Part shown: piece after piece, positions 9,643 to 18,573 of the stretch | Numbering within the stretch: the first letter of the stretch is position 1 | Layout of the letters: the number at the start of each line of letters is the position of its first letter | Origin: Opitutales bacterium | Lineage (GTDB): Bacteria > Verrucomicrobiota > Verrucomicrobiia > Opitutales > UBA2987 | Direction: 5' to 3' | Length of the DNA: 64,000 nt | Assembly (NCBI GenBank): GCA_021772515.1 | Contig: JAJFLU010000045.1 | Coordinates: forward strand, 62,001-126,000 | Translations under genes and position numbers: made by a program | The notes under the pieces: generated by a model | Seen by the model: the letters and a program-made list of their open reading frames with translations, nothing else | Databases searched by the model: none | What the model was told of the DNA's origin: nothing

Positions 9643-10125
9643 TCAGGAATCGCTGTTCGGGCAAATTCCATCCTCTTTTAATCGAATACAATGAGCGTGA
9701 ACCTGCAATCGCTGGCTGACCGGCTCCAATCCAACTTTTTGCGCAACGGACCGGGCATACCACTCCATAAAGGGCGCCTCAATCTCGAATATCTTTTCAC
9801 AATCCTGACAAATCACCTGCGCTTGCTCGGTTTTCTGGCCGCGATTGGCGAGGTAGAACTTGTAGTCCCGCCCCACATCGATTTCCTTCAGCAGACCCCC
9901 CTCGGTTAAAATGGGAAGGGTTCGGTAAACGGTGGCGCGCGATACCGACCGATCGATCTCCCTCGAAAAATCCAATAAATCCTCTGCCGTAAAATGCTCC
10001 TCCTGATTAAACGCGGCGTCAAATATGGCCGTTCGCTGATTGGTTACCCGCAATCCCTGTTGGGTCAGGAATTCTTTAAAGGTCTCTCTGGACTTTCTAC
10101 TGTCTTCGGGTTTGATTGAGTCCAA
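9643..10125 (-). CDS. Fur-family transcriptional regulator
   Basis: Winged-helix metalloregulator, 160 residues. The DNA-binding domain is evident ([15 protein letters not shown], then [18 protein letters not shown]). A C-terminal dimerisation domain follows with a CQDC zinc pair and a second HAHC...GIC pair. The start is a TTG at 10125 with an AGGG ribosome site eight bases upstream; no in-frame ATG is available. Which subfamily it belongs to (Fur, PerR, Zur) cannot be fixed by eye. It lies 150 bases upstream of nadA on the same strand and diverges from priA, so the roughly 100-base gap to priA should hold both promoters. Confidence 0.85.
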   Translation of the reverse strand: MDSIKPEDSRKSRETFKEFLTQQGLRVTNQRTAIFDAAFNQEEHFTAEDLLDFSREIDRSVSRATVYRTLPILTEGGLLKEIDVGRDYKFYLANRGQKTEQAQVICQDCEKIFEIEAPFMEWYARSVAQKVGLEPVSQRLQVHAHCIRLKEDGICPNSDS

Positions 10126-10226
10126 TGGTTTTCCCTTATTTTTAATGAGACTAATTTGAGAATAAATCCCACTTTTCCATTAAATGCAAGTCGCATCATG
10201 AGTTTAGCCCGGTTTTTTTGCCTTCA

Positions 10227-12509
10227 ATGAACACCGATCGACACCCTCCCGCCATAGCTCCTGTGAGCGTCGGAAACGATGTAGTTTCGGTCGTCACATT
10301 GACGGGTCTCGACAAATTGCTCGGCTATCGTGTCCCCCCTAAATTGCAGGATTTGGTAAAAGTTGGCTCCCTCGTAAGAGTGCCGCTTTTACGCCGCAAC
10401 GAACTGGCCGTAGTCCGTCAATTCGGGTTAAAGGAGGACTATCCGCTGTCGAAGTTGAAATTTCTCTACGAGGTGGTGCAGCCCTTTCCAGTCATCACCC
10501 CCGATCTGCTCGAACTTGCCGAGTGGATGCGGGATTACTATCTGGTCTCGGCGGACAGTTTGATGGAGGCCATGGTGCCCACCGCCGTGCGTCGGGGGAT
10601 GCGGCTCAAGCAACATACGCTCCTGCGGGTTACCAAAAAAATCGATGCCGAGGAGCTTGCCCGGCTTCGCAAAAAAGCGCCCCGGCAGGCCGATCTCTAC
10701 GAATTCCTCCTCCGCCAATTCAAACCTTTGCCTCGGACAATGATTCTCAAGCGCCTCGGTCTTTCCGCTACCTGCGTCAGCTCCTTGGTCAAAAAGGGTT
10801 TCATTGAAGAGTTGCGCGAGCATTCCGAACGATTGGCCTACGATGATCCTTTGAGCCAAGCGGAGATTGTGACCCAAAAGGATTTCGTGATCAACGCCGA
10901 GCAGGAGGCCGCCATCAATTCGATCAAAAGCAGTCTTGATACACGAAAATATCACGCCCACTTACTCCACGGAGTTACCGGCTCGGGGAAAACGGAAGTC
11001 TATATCCATGCCATGAAGCTCGCCCTGAAATTGGGTGGCGCAGTAATTTATCTGGTCCCCGAAGTTGCCCTGACTCCCCAAACCGTGGGGCGGCTCAGAT
11101 CTCGTTTCGAGGCCGAGGGGGTTAAAACCGTTGTCTGGCACAGCCACCTCTCCGACGGCGAACGCCTCGACGCATGGCATGCCTTGACCACCGGGGAAGC
11201 CAAGGTGGTGGTGGGTGCCCGCTCGGCTGTTTTCGCTCCCGTCGAAAACCTCCGCCTCCTCGTTGTGGATGAAGAGCATGAGCCCGCCTACAAACAGGAC
11301 GAGACACCGCGTTATCACGGTCGCGATGTGGCCGTTTACCGGTCGAGGCTTTGCCAGGCGGTTTGTCTCATGGGTTCGGCAACCCCCTCCCTCGAATCTC
11401 TCTACAATGTCCAAACCGGGAAATATAAAATCAATATTCTGCCCGACCGAGTCGATGGCAAACGGCTCCCCACAATCCACGTCGCCGATATGAAACGCGA
11501 ACTTCGCAAAGGAAAAGGCCCCGGTCTCTTTTCCCGTCAATTGATCGAAAAAATGGTCGAGCGTTTCGAAAATAAGGAGCAGACCATCCTCTTCATCAAT
11601 CGCCGGGGCTATTCCACCAGCATCCTTTGTCCGGAATGCGGCTACCTCGCCACCTGTCCGCATTGCAGCATCACGATGACCTACCACCGGTTCGACGAAA
11701 CCCTCCGCTGCCACCTCTGTGCATCCGAGGAAAAGCCGCCGCGTCGATGTCCCTCCTGCAGTTCCCATAAAATCCAGTGGCGTGGACACGGAACCCAGCG
11801 AATCGAGGAAATTGTCAAAAAGTTTCTCCCCAAAGCGAGGGTCGTGCGGATGGACACCGATGCCATGAGAAAAAAAAACCTTTTCCGCAAAATTCTCGGT
11901 GAATTTCGGGCCGGAAGAATCGATGTCCTCGTTGGAACTCAAATGATCGCCAAAGGTCTCGACTTTCCCAACGTCACCCTGGTCGGGCTGGTCGATGCCG
12001 ATCTCTCCCTCCGTATTCCGGACTTCCGAGCCGCCGAGCGCTCCTTCCAACTCATGGTTCAAGTCGCCGGTCGAGCGGGCAGGGGAGAGCGCCCGGGCGA
12101 GGTCGTTGTGCAGACCTATATTCCCCACAGCCCAACCATTCAATTTGCCCGGCGGGGCGATTTCGACGGTTTTTTAGCGGAGGAATTGGCCCATCGAAAC
12201 GAATACCGATACCCACCCTTTCGGCATTTGATACAGCATCAATTTCGAGGCGTAAACCCTGAGAAAGTTTCCTTTTACGCCGAGCAATGGACCCGTCAAC
12301 TCGAGTCGAATTTACCGGAAAAAATCGAAATTCGCGGCCCCGCCCCCGCCCCAATGGAAAAAATCAGGGACCACTACCGCTTCCAAATTTGGTATTTCGT
12401 CAATCAGGTTTCCAAAATCGCCCCCCATCTCGCCCGCCTTCGCAAGGATTTCAAAATGGATAAAGACGTCATCGACACCATCGACGTGGACCCCGTCAAC
12501 CTGATGTAA
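10227..12509 (+). CDS. priA: Primosomal protein N', replication restart helicase
   Basis: PriA recognises stalled forks and D-loops and reloads the replisome; it is a 3'-5' superfamily 2 DNA helicase. The N-terminal DNA-binding domain is followed by Walker A GVTGSGKTE, the DEEH box, and motif V/VI (QVAGRAGRG). Inserted is a zinc-binding segment with paired cysteines (CPECG, CPHC, CHLC, CPSC). The product from ATG 10227 is 760 residues, close to the usual size. A TTG three codons upstream is an alternative start. Confidence 0.95.
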   Translation: MNTDRHPPAIAPVSVGNDVVSVVTLTGLDKLLGYRVPPKLQDLVKVGSLVRVPLLRRNELAVVRQFGLKEDYPLSKLKFLYEVVQPFPVITPDLLELAEWMRDYYLVSADSLMEAMVPTAVRRGMRLKQHTLLRVTKKIDAEELARLRKKAPRQADLYEFLLRQFKPLPRTMILKRLGLSATCVSSLVKKGFIEELREHSERLAYDDPLSQAEIVTQKDFVINAEQEAAINSIKSSLDTRKYHAHLLHGVTGSGKTEVYIHAMKLALKLGGAVIYLVPEVALTPQTVGRLRSRFEAEGVKTVVWHSHLSDGERLDAWHALTTGEAKVVVGARSAVFAPVENLRLLVVDEEHEPAYKQDETPRYHGRDVAVYRSRLCQAVCLMGSATPSLESLYNVQTGKYKINILPDRVDGKRLPTIHVADMKRELRKGKGPGLFSRQLIEKMVERFENKEQTILFINRRGYSTSILCPECGYLATCPHCSITMTYHRFDETLRCHLCASEEKPPRRCPSCSSHKIQWRGHGTQRIEEIVKKFLPKARVVRMDTDAMRKKNLFRKILGEFRAGRIDVLVGTQMIAKGLDFPNVTLVGLVDADLSLRIPDFRAAERSFQLMVQVAGRAGRGERPGEVVVQTYIPHSPTIQFARRGDFDGFLAEELAHRNEYRYPPFRHLIQHQFRGVNPEKVSFYAEQWTRQLESNLPEKIEIRGPAPAPMEKIRDHYRFQIWYFVNQVSKIAPHLARLRKDFKMDKDVIDTIDVDPVNLM

Positions 12510-12515
12510 AGTCAA

Positions 12516-12546
12516 GCCGGGGCGTATTGTTCGCGCGCGCCCCGGC
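12516..12546 (+). terminator. GC-rich hairpin after priA
   Basis: GCCGGGGCG (12516-12524) and CGCCCCGGC (12538-12546) form a perfect 9-bp stem with a 13-base loop just after the priA stop. There is no long T tract, so it may be a weak or bidirectional terminator between priA and the convergent head-GIN gene. Confidence 0.5.
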
Positions 12547-12588
12547 CTGTATTCCTTGCGCCTATAGAGGTGTTAAAGTTGTTTGGTT

Positions 12589-13323
12589 TTAAAGTCTTTC
12601 TACCGAACCAAAACCGGAAACTTTTTTGGTGATTTCTGGATTTCCCTTGAAGCCGACGCTTCCAGCTCCTGAAACACGGATATTCAGCGTCTTCTCGGCA
12701 TGCACTCGCACGTCCCCCGCTCCACTAATTCGTATCGCTGTATCTTCGGTTACCAGGTCTTCGGCGTCGATATCGCATGCCCCGCTCAGGCTAATTTCTT
12801 GCGAGAGCGCAATGCCGGAAAGCTCCAGATCTCCCGCGCCCGACATTTCTGATTTCAGATTTTGCGTTTCAATTTCCAGAAAACCTTCAGTTGCTCCCGA
12901 TAAATCGATGCTCAAGCGGTCACTGATGAGTTTGCCCTCCGAGCTAAATTCCACCGCACCGCTGAAATCAATTTTCGTAAAAGCCGGCGCTGTAATATGC
13001 AAATAAACATCTGCATCGCGGGTCCGCCTTTCATTAAATTTGACCTTCAAACGGTTGTTGTGAACTTCGGTCATTAGAATCGGCATCAGGTTTTCGTAGG
13101 TCTCGATCACGATTTGGGGTTTGTCACCCATTTCAAGGACGACTTCCCCGCTCCCGCCGAAACTAACTTCCGTGAACGGTTCCAGAACACGGGTTTCGGT
13201 TATCATCTTCCCCTTTCCCTCTAGCCTGCCGTGGGCCATTAATCCGGTGGAAAGGAAGAATCCACTTAAAATTAATCCAAGATATAAAGTTGGTAAGGGG
13301 GCTTTGTACATTTTATGCTTCAT
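12589..13323 (-). CDS. Head-GIN (DUF2807) domain exported protein
   Basis: A 244-residue protein with an N-terminal signal peptide (hydrophobic LYLGLILSGFFLSTG). The rest is built of repeated beta-strand units with SGAG/SGAT/SGFG turns, characteristic of DUF2807, a parallel beta-helix family seen in cell-envelope proteins. Its function is unknown; an extracytoplasmic or adhesive role is the usual guess. It lies 46 bases downstream of the helicase gene on the same strand and may be cotranscribed with it. Confidence 0.75.
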   Translation of the reverse strand: MKHKMYKAPLPTLYLGLILSGFFLSTGLMAHGRLEGKGKMITETRVLEPFTEVSFGGSGEVVLEMGDKPQIVIETYENLMPILMTEVHNNRLKVKFNERRTRDADVYLHITAPAFTKIDFSGAVEFSSEGKLISDRLSIDLSGATEGFLEIETQNLKSEMSGAGDLELSGIALSQEISLSGACDIDAEDLVTEDTAIRISGAGDVRVHAEKTLNIRVSGAGSVGFKGNPEITKKVSGFGSVERL

Positions 13324-13369
13324 GGTTCCGAATACTTGTTCAAAGTTTCAAAGGTTACAAAATTTTTCT

Positions 13370-15838
13370 TCACAGGTTTTTGCTTCGATGCCGCTGCTTC
13401 GCGGTCAGTTCGGGAAGGTCGATGTAAAGAAGGGGAGATTTGAAAGATTCCAATATCCCTCTGGCTGCTTCCCGGAGTGAAATCCAGCGATTCCAGTCCA
13501 AGGCGGGCGCATTGGCGATCTGATTGAGGAGACTTCTCCACTCCAGTCTCGCTCTTTCGATGTCTCCAGCCAACAGGTTCTCCTTTTGCAAATTCACCTT
13601 CGAGGCAGGGTTTGCCTCAATTTCGGCCAGGACTTCCGCCGCGCCGTCACCATAATCCGGTGGCGCTCCGCGATCCAGATAGCCGTGGCAGGAAATTCCC
13701 TTGCTCGCCTGTCGGCAAATTCTGCCCAACCGACCACTATAACTCTCGAAGTTATCGAATCGATGTCCCGCGCGCATATTGGCAAGGTCATTTACCAAAT
13801 CCTCGATATCGTAGTTTTCCTCTTCCAGAGCGGCAGCCACGGCAAAGCCTTCTCCGTTGTTGAAAAAACTGAAAATGACGCCGCGCCGGGTAGGCTGACC
13901 AAGGCCGTCAACCAACTCCAACTGCCGCCATACGCGTGTGGGGGTGAATAAATTACCGCCTTCCGAGATTTGATCCATTTCATTGCGAAATGAAAAATCG
14001 GAGCCTTCCCGGTGAATTCGCTCGGGAGGATTGATCAACGCCTGACCATCGGAGTCGCAAATGGCTAATATTTCCGATTCGGAATAATCCAGGGAGGCGT
14101 AAAACTGGCCATTGCGATCCACCAATTCCCTCGGGATGCCCCCATCCGTGATTTCAGGAAGAATGGGCATAATTTCGCTTTCGAGCCTTTCCAGAGTCCA
14201 ACCAATTGAATCGATTTTTCCGTGATTTCCATTTTTTCCATTTATTTTTTTCAACTCCCGATTCAGCCACTTTACAAGGACCAGATCACCTTCCGCCTCA
14301 TTTCTTCCCATTCGCGCGAGGCAAACTTCACGGCCATAATGAAAAATTTCTCCCTTCATCCACTTACTCATCCGGCCCACCGTAATATCGAGCATGGGCA
14401 GCGGGGTTTGCAGGGCGGGGATCCACTCTTCGTTGGTATAAACATGCGCTTCCCCAAGCCGCCTTTTCATGGGGGCTCGCCGGCGCTCCCAATGGCCCTT
14501 GAAATTAAGGATTTCCACCAATTCTGTTTGGGGCGGTGGGCTAAACTCCCCTTCGGACCGATGGTCGTTCTCTCGGTCTGGCCCTTGAGTGGTGGCAAAA
14601 ATTTCCATCCCAAGTGGAATCGGCTTTTCCGTAAATAAACGTCGGGCCAGATTTTCGGCCGCAAAAACAGGTGACCCACCGTTTTCCCGCGCATTTTGCA
14701 TAGTATTGATGAAGGCGGGCCAATCGACACGCGGGGCGCGTTTCAGGAGCAGTTTTTGTCCCTCGCTCAAACGGAGCTTTTCGGGCGCGACCAGAATGTA
14801 GCCTTTTTTATCGAGTCCCCTACGGCCAGCTCTCCCGAACATCTGCAATAGCTCGTCCGGCCGCACCAGGCGGTTTTCATGGCCCGCTCGATACTCATTG
14901 TCGGTAACTAGAACCGATCGCATGGAAAAATTGATGCCCGCTCCCAAACCCGTTGTCGCCACAACAAGTCGCAATTGACCGGCTTTCGCGAGCGGCTCCA
15001 CGATGCCCGCTCTCTGCCGATAGCCAAGGCCACTATGGTGGTAGGCGATCCGGTTCTTCAGCAAACCGGCCAACTTCTTTCCCGCCAGCTTCTTTTGCTC
15101 CGATGAAAGCTCCAGGGGTTCTATGACCGGTAAATCAGCCGCAATTTTAAAAGCCAAATCTTCGCTCGCCTGTCGCTTGGGTGCAAAAGCGAGAATCGGC
15201 CCAAGTCCAGCTTTGAGAGCCTTCCCGATCAAGCGGGGCCAATATCCTCGGATATCATCCGAAATCTTTTCAGGTAGGGCTTCCAAAAACACCTCCTCCT
15301 GTGGAACCGGTCGAATTTGCGTTGAGACCAATTCCGCCCGGCGGCCCAGCTTCCGGAGCCATCGCGCCACACTTTTCGGATTGGCCACCGAACCGCTCAG
15401 AAGAAGCAACTGCGTATGGGCTGGCGCGGTCGCGATAATGAGTTCGTAATTCACTCCCCGAACTGGATCACCCAACATTTGGTATTCGTCGATCACCAGC
15501 AAATCCGGGCCTTTCCCCCGCGCAAATCGACGCTTTTGGGTTTCTAACGTTGCCACTGTGACCGGGGCCTCCAGATTGTCGAAGAGGTCGCCGGTGGCGA
15601 TGCCCACATTCCAGTTTTTTGTCCGCCACTCCATCAATTTGTCATTGGCCAAAGCCCGAGTCGGCACCGTATAAATGGCTTTGTTAATCAGCCCGGATTC
15701 GACCAACAATTCAAAAATGTAAGTCTTGCCGGCGCCAGTCGGAGCATCGACAATGACATCGAATCCGGCCTTCAAGGCTCTCAAGGCGTCCTGCTGCCAG
15801 AGGTCGGGTAATTTAAGGTTTGTGGAAAGGTCTTTCAC
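13370..15838 (-). CDS. Ski2-like DExH superfamily 2 helicase
   Basis: An 822-residue cytoplasmic nucleic-acid helicase. Walker A is APTGAGKT (residues 32-39) and Walker B is DEYQ (117-120). Motif III resembles SGSV, motif V is ATTGLGAGINF and motif VI is QMFGRAGRRG. This order and the compact N-terminus resemble the Ski2/Mtr4/Hel308 group. A long C-terminal part (about residues 400-822) has no motif I recognise. It could act on RNA or DNA and the sequence does not decide. It is divergent from the methyltransferase gene. Confidence 0.8.
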   Translation of the reverse strand: MKDLSTNLKLPDLWQQDALRALKAGFDVIVDAPTGAGKTYIFELLVESGLINKAIYTVPTRALANDKLMEWRTKNWNVGIATGDLFDNLEAPVTVATLETQKRRFARGKGPDLLVIDEYQMLGDPVRGVNYELIIATAPAHTQLLLLSGSVANPKSVARWLRKLGRRAELVSTQIRPVPQEEVFLEALPEKISDDIRGYWPRLIGKALKAGLGPILAFAPKRQASEDLAFKIAADLPVIEPLELSSEQKKLAGKKLAGLLKNRIAYHHSGLGYRQRAGIVEPLAKAGQLRLVVATTGLGAGINFSMRSVLVTDNEYRAGHENRLVRPDELLQMFGRAGRRGLDKKGYILVAPEKLRLSEGQKLLLKRAPRVDWPAFINTMQNARENGGSPVFAAENLARRLFTEKPIPLGMEIFATTQGPDRENDHRSEGEFSPPPQTELVEILNFKGHWERRRAPMKRRLGEAHVYTNEEWIPALQTPLPMLDITVGRMSKWMKGEIFHYGREVCLARMGRNEAEGDLVLVKWLNRELKKINGKNGNHGKIDSIGWTLERLESEIMPILPEITDGGIPRELVDRNGQFYASLDYSESEILAICDSDGQALINPPERIHREGSDFSFRNEMDQISEGGNLFTPTRVWRQLELVDGLGQPTRRGVIFSFFNNGEGFAVAAALEEENYDIEDLVNDLANMRAGHRFDNFESYSGRLGRICRQASKGISCHGYLDRGAPPDYGDGAAEVLAEIEANPASKVNLQKENLLAGDIERARLEWRSLLNQIANAPALDWNRWISLREAARGILESFKSPLLYIDLPELTAKQRHRSKNL

Positions 15839-15938
15839 CTTGACTGGCTTTCAATTGATAGTTGCGCCCCTTGACAGTTTGTGTTTCCCACACAGAATAT
15901 CTGAAGAAAACTACAAAATTCATTTTAAATAAAAGACC

Positions 15939-16655
15939 ATGATTCCCCACAAATTATCGAGAGCAAGCAGATTCAAAATATTCACCGGATTAACCCTGCT
16001 TCTGGCATTATTGGGTTCATCGATCTTTGTCGTTGGGCAGGAAAAAAGCCTCAAGCCCGGCATAAACAAAAACTTCCAAAATCCCGATCCGGATAAATAT
16101 ATCGAAAGATTCGAGATCGAAAGCCGCGAAGTTTATCACAACCGCGAGGCAATCGTGGAAGCAATGAGTCTGAGTGAAGGCATGGATGTGGCCGACATCG
16201 GGGCGGGAACCGGCTTTTTCAGCCGTATGATTGCCAATAAAGTTGGCCCCGATGGATCTGTTTTTGCCGGTGATATCGCTAAAAACTTTCTCGCCCACAT
16301 CGAGCAAACTGCCCGTGATGAAGGCATCAACAATATCACAACCGTTTTGGGAGGCGAAAAATCGACGAACCTCGCTCCCAATTCAATCGATTTGGCCTAT
16401 ATCTGCGATACCTATCACCACTTCGAATATCCGGTCTTCATGCTGGAATCCATTCACGGGGCATTACGGCCCGGTGGCAGGCTGATAATAGTTGACTTCG
16501 AGAGGGTCGAGGGAACTACCAAAGAATGGATACTGGGCCATGTCCGCTGCGGAAAGGGAACCGTTACCGATGAAGTGAAAGACGCCGGATTCGATCTCCT
16601 GAAAGAGGTTTCCTTTATGGAGGAGCAATATTATCTTATTTTCCAAAAAAAATAA
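15939..16655 (+). CDS. Secreted class I SAM-dependent methyltransferase
   Basis: A 238-residue protein with a class I methyltransferase fold. The SAM-binding glycine motif is VADIGAGTGFFS, followed by an acidic strand (FAGDIA), ICDTYHHF and a GALRPGGRLIIVDF strand. Unusually, the N-terminus (basic SRASRFK, then hydrophobic LTLLLALLGSSIFVV) looks like a signal peptide with cleavage near VVGQE. SAM is not known to be available in the periplasm, so the methyltransferase may be anchored, inactive, or use another ligand. The substrate is unknown. It is convergent with the next gene. Confidence 0.75.
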   Translation: MIPHKLSRASRFKIFTGLTLLLALLGSSIFVVGQEKSLKPGINKNFQNPDPDKYIERFEIESREVYHNREAIVEAMSLSEGMDVADIGAGTGFFSRMIANKVGPDGSVFAGDIAKNFLAHIEQTARDEGINNITTVLGGEKSTNLAPNSIDLAYICDTYHHFEYPVFMLESIHGALRPGGRLIIVDFERVEGTTKEWILGHVRCGKGTVTDEVKDAGFDLLKEVSFMEEQYYLIFQKK

Positions 16656-16662
16656 GCAGAAC

Positions 16663-17187
16663 CTATCTCAAATCCAGCTTGAGATTCCACTGATCAGTTT
16701 TTGGACTGCTATTTTCTGAGAACCCAGCCAGAAAGGCGAGCGGTGTGCCCAGGGCCGCCTTGGCCTGTTGAAAAATCTCGCTCAACTGGCGAATATTCAA
16801 AACTTGCTCTCCCAATGCGCTTTGGGCGGAAAATTCAACCTCTTTTCCATTCGGCCCCATCAGGTGAATCCCGCCATTGGCGTCTCCCTGCAATAAAAAT
16901 GAGCCATTACGAAAATCATCCGCCGAAAACTCGGCAAAAGCCGGATCTTTCACAAGCTGCTGAGTGAGATGAAATAGAGTGTTCTCTATATCGCCCAAAT
17001 TCTGAATGCCGAATTCCTGTAGAATTCGCGACAACCCGGTAACTTTAGACGCTCCCTGAACGGAATCCATATATTGTGAAAAAGGAACCTCTTGGGCGTT
17101 ATTGGCCTGTGCCGGCTGTTTACTGACTAAATGACCAACCGCTTCCTTGCCGAGTTTTAGCAGGCCTATTGATAATATCGGATTCAT
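16663..17187 (-). CDS. Hypothetical protein
   Basis: I do not recognise this 174-residue protein. It starts at an ATG at 17187, has a short amphipathic N-terminus, no membrane segment and no cysteine. Its middle carries a GxxHLMGPNGKEVEF segment that resembles a small beta hairpin. It is on the same strand as, and 108 bases downstream of, the response-regulator gene and so may belong to that operon. The ORF has no competing frame and is well spaced between its neighbours. Confidence 0.55.
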   Translation of the reverse strand: MNPILSIGLLKLGKEAVGHLVSKQPAQANNAQEVPFSQYMDSVQGASKVTGLSRILQEFGIQNLGDIENTLFHLTQQLVKDPAFAEFSADDFRNGSFLLQGDANGGIHLMGPNGKEVEFSAQSALGEQVLNIRQLSEIFQQAKAALGTPLAFLAGFSENSSPKTDQWNLKLDLR

Positions 17188-17295
17188 AATATGATTTAAT
17201 GCAGCGGAAAGTTTTGCCGTCCGCAGCGATAATTAATCCTCAAATAGCATTCGGCGTGCCAATAAACTGGAGTCGAGGTAATAGACCCCTCTAAA

Positions 17296-18552
17296 CTAAA
17301 TATGAACCAGAAGCCGTTGGTTGATCGGGTCCACGATATTATGCCTCTTGATTTTTTCCAGCGTGCCATCCCGCAACTCCTGCCCTTCCGGAATTAGTAG
17401 CAAACCCGTTGGGCTAAACAGGCCCTTTGCCAGAACCATGCCACTCTCCAATTCACTGAACAGCACCTCTTTGACCCTGCGGGGCAATTGCACCAAGCGT
17501 GTCGCCTTGAGAAATAGGCGCACCGCCTCCGGGTCGAAAGCCTTGCCCGACTGATTCAAAATATACTCGATGGCGCTTTCCCGTGACAACCCACACTCGG
17601 CGAAATACACGTTTACGGCCAGAAATCTCGCCGTCTTTGGAATAGCCAGTCGAGAGAGTCCGTCGGGGTAACCTTTCCCGTCCCAACGCTCGTGATGAGC
17701 GCGAATGGTTGCCCCTACATCTTCGAGCTTGTCGAGGAAGGAGGCCAGTGTCTGCCCGTAAATGGGATGATTGTGGATAATCGCTTTTTCACTTTCAGCC
17801 AAAGTATCCGGCGCCTGCCGCGAACGAATAAATAGCTCCCGTGAAATACCGATTAGCCCAATATTATTCAGCCACGCGCTCGCCCGAAGTATATGCTGCT
17901 CCTCATTGGAAAAATAGCCGCTTTCGATCATTTTTTGACATAGATCGACGATGACCTTGGTCTCTTTTCCTAACAGCGGATGGTAGGCGCTCACTATCCG
18001 GTAGCAAAGCTCGAGGGAATGCTCGAAATTGCTTGTCAGGGCTTTGTTGGCGCGATCCAGAGCGATTTGATTTTCACTGAGTTCTTTGATCTTTCGCTGT
18101 AGGTCGAGGTTACTCTCCGTCAACCGGTCATTCAGCTTTAGGGTGTCTTCTTGCAGCTTGTGATTGATGGACAGGAGCTGATACCTCTGCACCGCATTTT
18201 GGACCGTGGCCAATAACTCTTCCCTAATCCACGGCTTGGCCAGAAAACGGAAAATTTCCCCCTTGTTGACCGCGTCGATAATCGTATTGAGGTTCAGCAC
18301 GCCCGTTATTAATATCCGGGAGGCATCGGGCTGTATCTGCTTGGCCTTTCCGAGGAATTCCAACCCTGTCATTTCTGCCATTCGCTGGTCGGATATTATA
18401 ACGGAAAATTGCTGCTCATCTAGGTATTCGAGAGCCTTTAAGGGCGACGTCGTTGATACAATGTCATAGCCCGCCTTGGATATGGTTTCCTCCAGGGCAA
18501 CGAGGATGATTTTATCGTCATCGACGATGATTATTTTTGGATTATCTGCCAT
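17296..18552 (-). CDS. Response regulator with degenerate HD-GYP domain
   Basis: A 418-residue RpfG-like protein. The receiver domain (residues 1-125) is complete: acidic DDD near residue 11, phosphoacceptor D55 in VIISDQRM, and K107 in FLAKPW. A coiled coil follows (about 125-175), then an HD-GYP domain (about 180-370). The family normally hydrolyses cyclic-di-GMP. Here HHERWDGKGYPDGL (286-299) is intact, but the eponymous HD of the HDIGK motif is replaced by N229-N230 (LNNIGLIGI), so catalytic metal binding is probably lost. It lies 21 bases after the histidine kinase gene, its likely partner. It may act as a c-di-GMP-binding or scaffolding output. Confidence 0.8.
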   Translation of the reverse strand: MADNPKIIIVDDDKIILVALEETISKAGYDIVSTTSPLKALEYLDEQQFSVIISDQRMAEMTGLEFLGKAKQIQPDASRILITGVLNLNTIIDAVNKGEIFRFLAKPWIREELLATVQNAVQRYQLLSINHKLQEDTLKLNDRLTESNLDLQRKIKELSENQIALDRANKALTSNFEHSLELCYRIVSAYHPLLGKETKVIVDLCQKMIESGYFSNEEQHILRASAWLNNIGLIGISRELFIRSRQAPDTLAESEKAIIHNHPIYGQTLASFLDKLEDVGATIRAHHERWDGKGYPDGLSRLAIPKTARFLAVNVYFAECGLSRESAIEYILNQSGKAFDPEAVRLFLKATRLVQLPRRVKEVLFSELESGMVLAKGLFSPTGLLLIPEGQELRDGTLEKIKRHNIVDPINQRLLVHI

Positions 18553-18573
18553 TGGTAATTTGGATATAAATTC

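Noticed and set aside
10962-12143. 393-residue minus-strand ORF opposite priA
   Set aside because: It is the antisense of conserved priA helicase motifs; a high-GC codon shadow.
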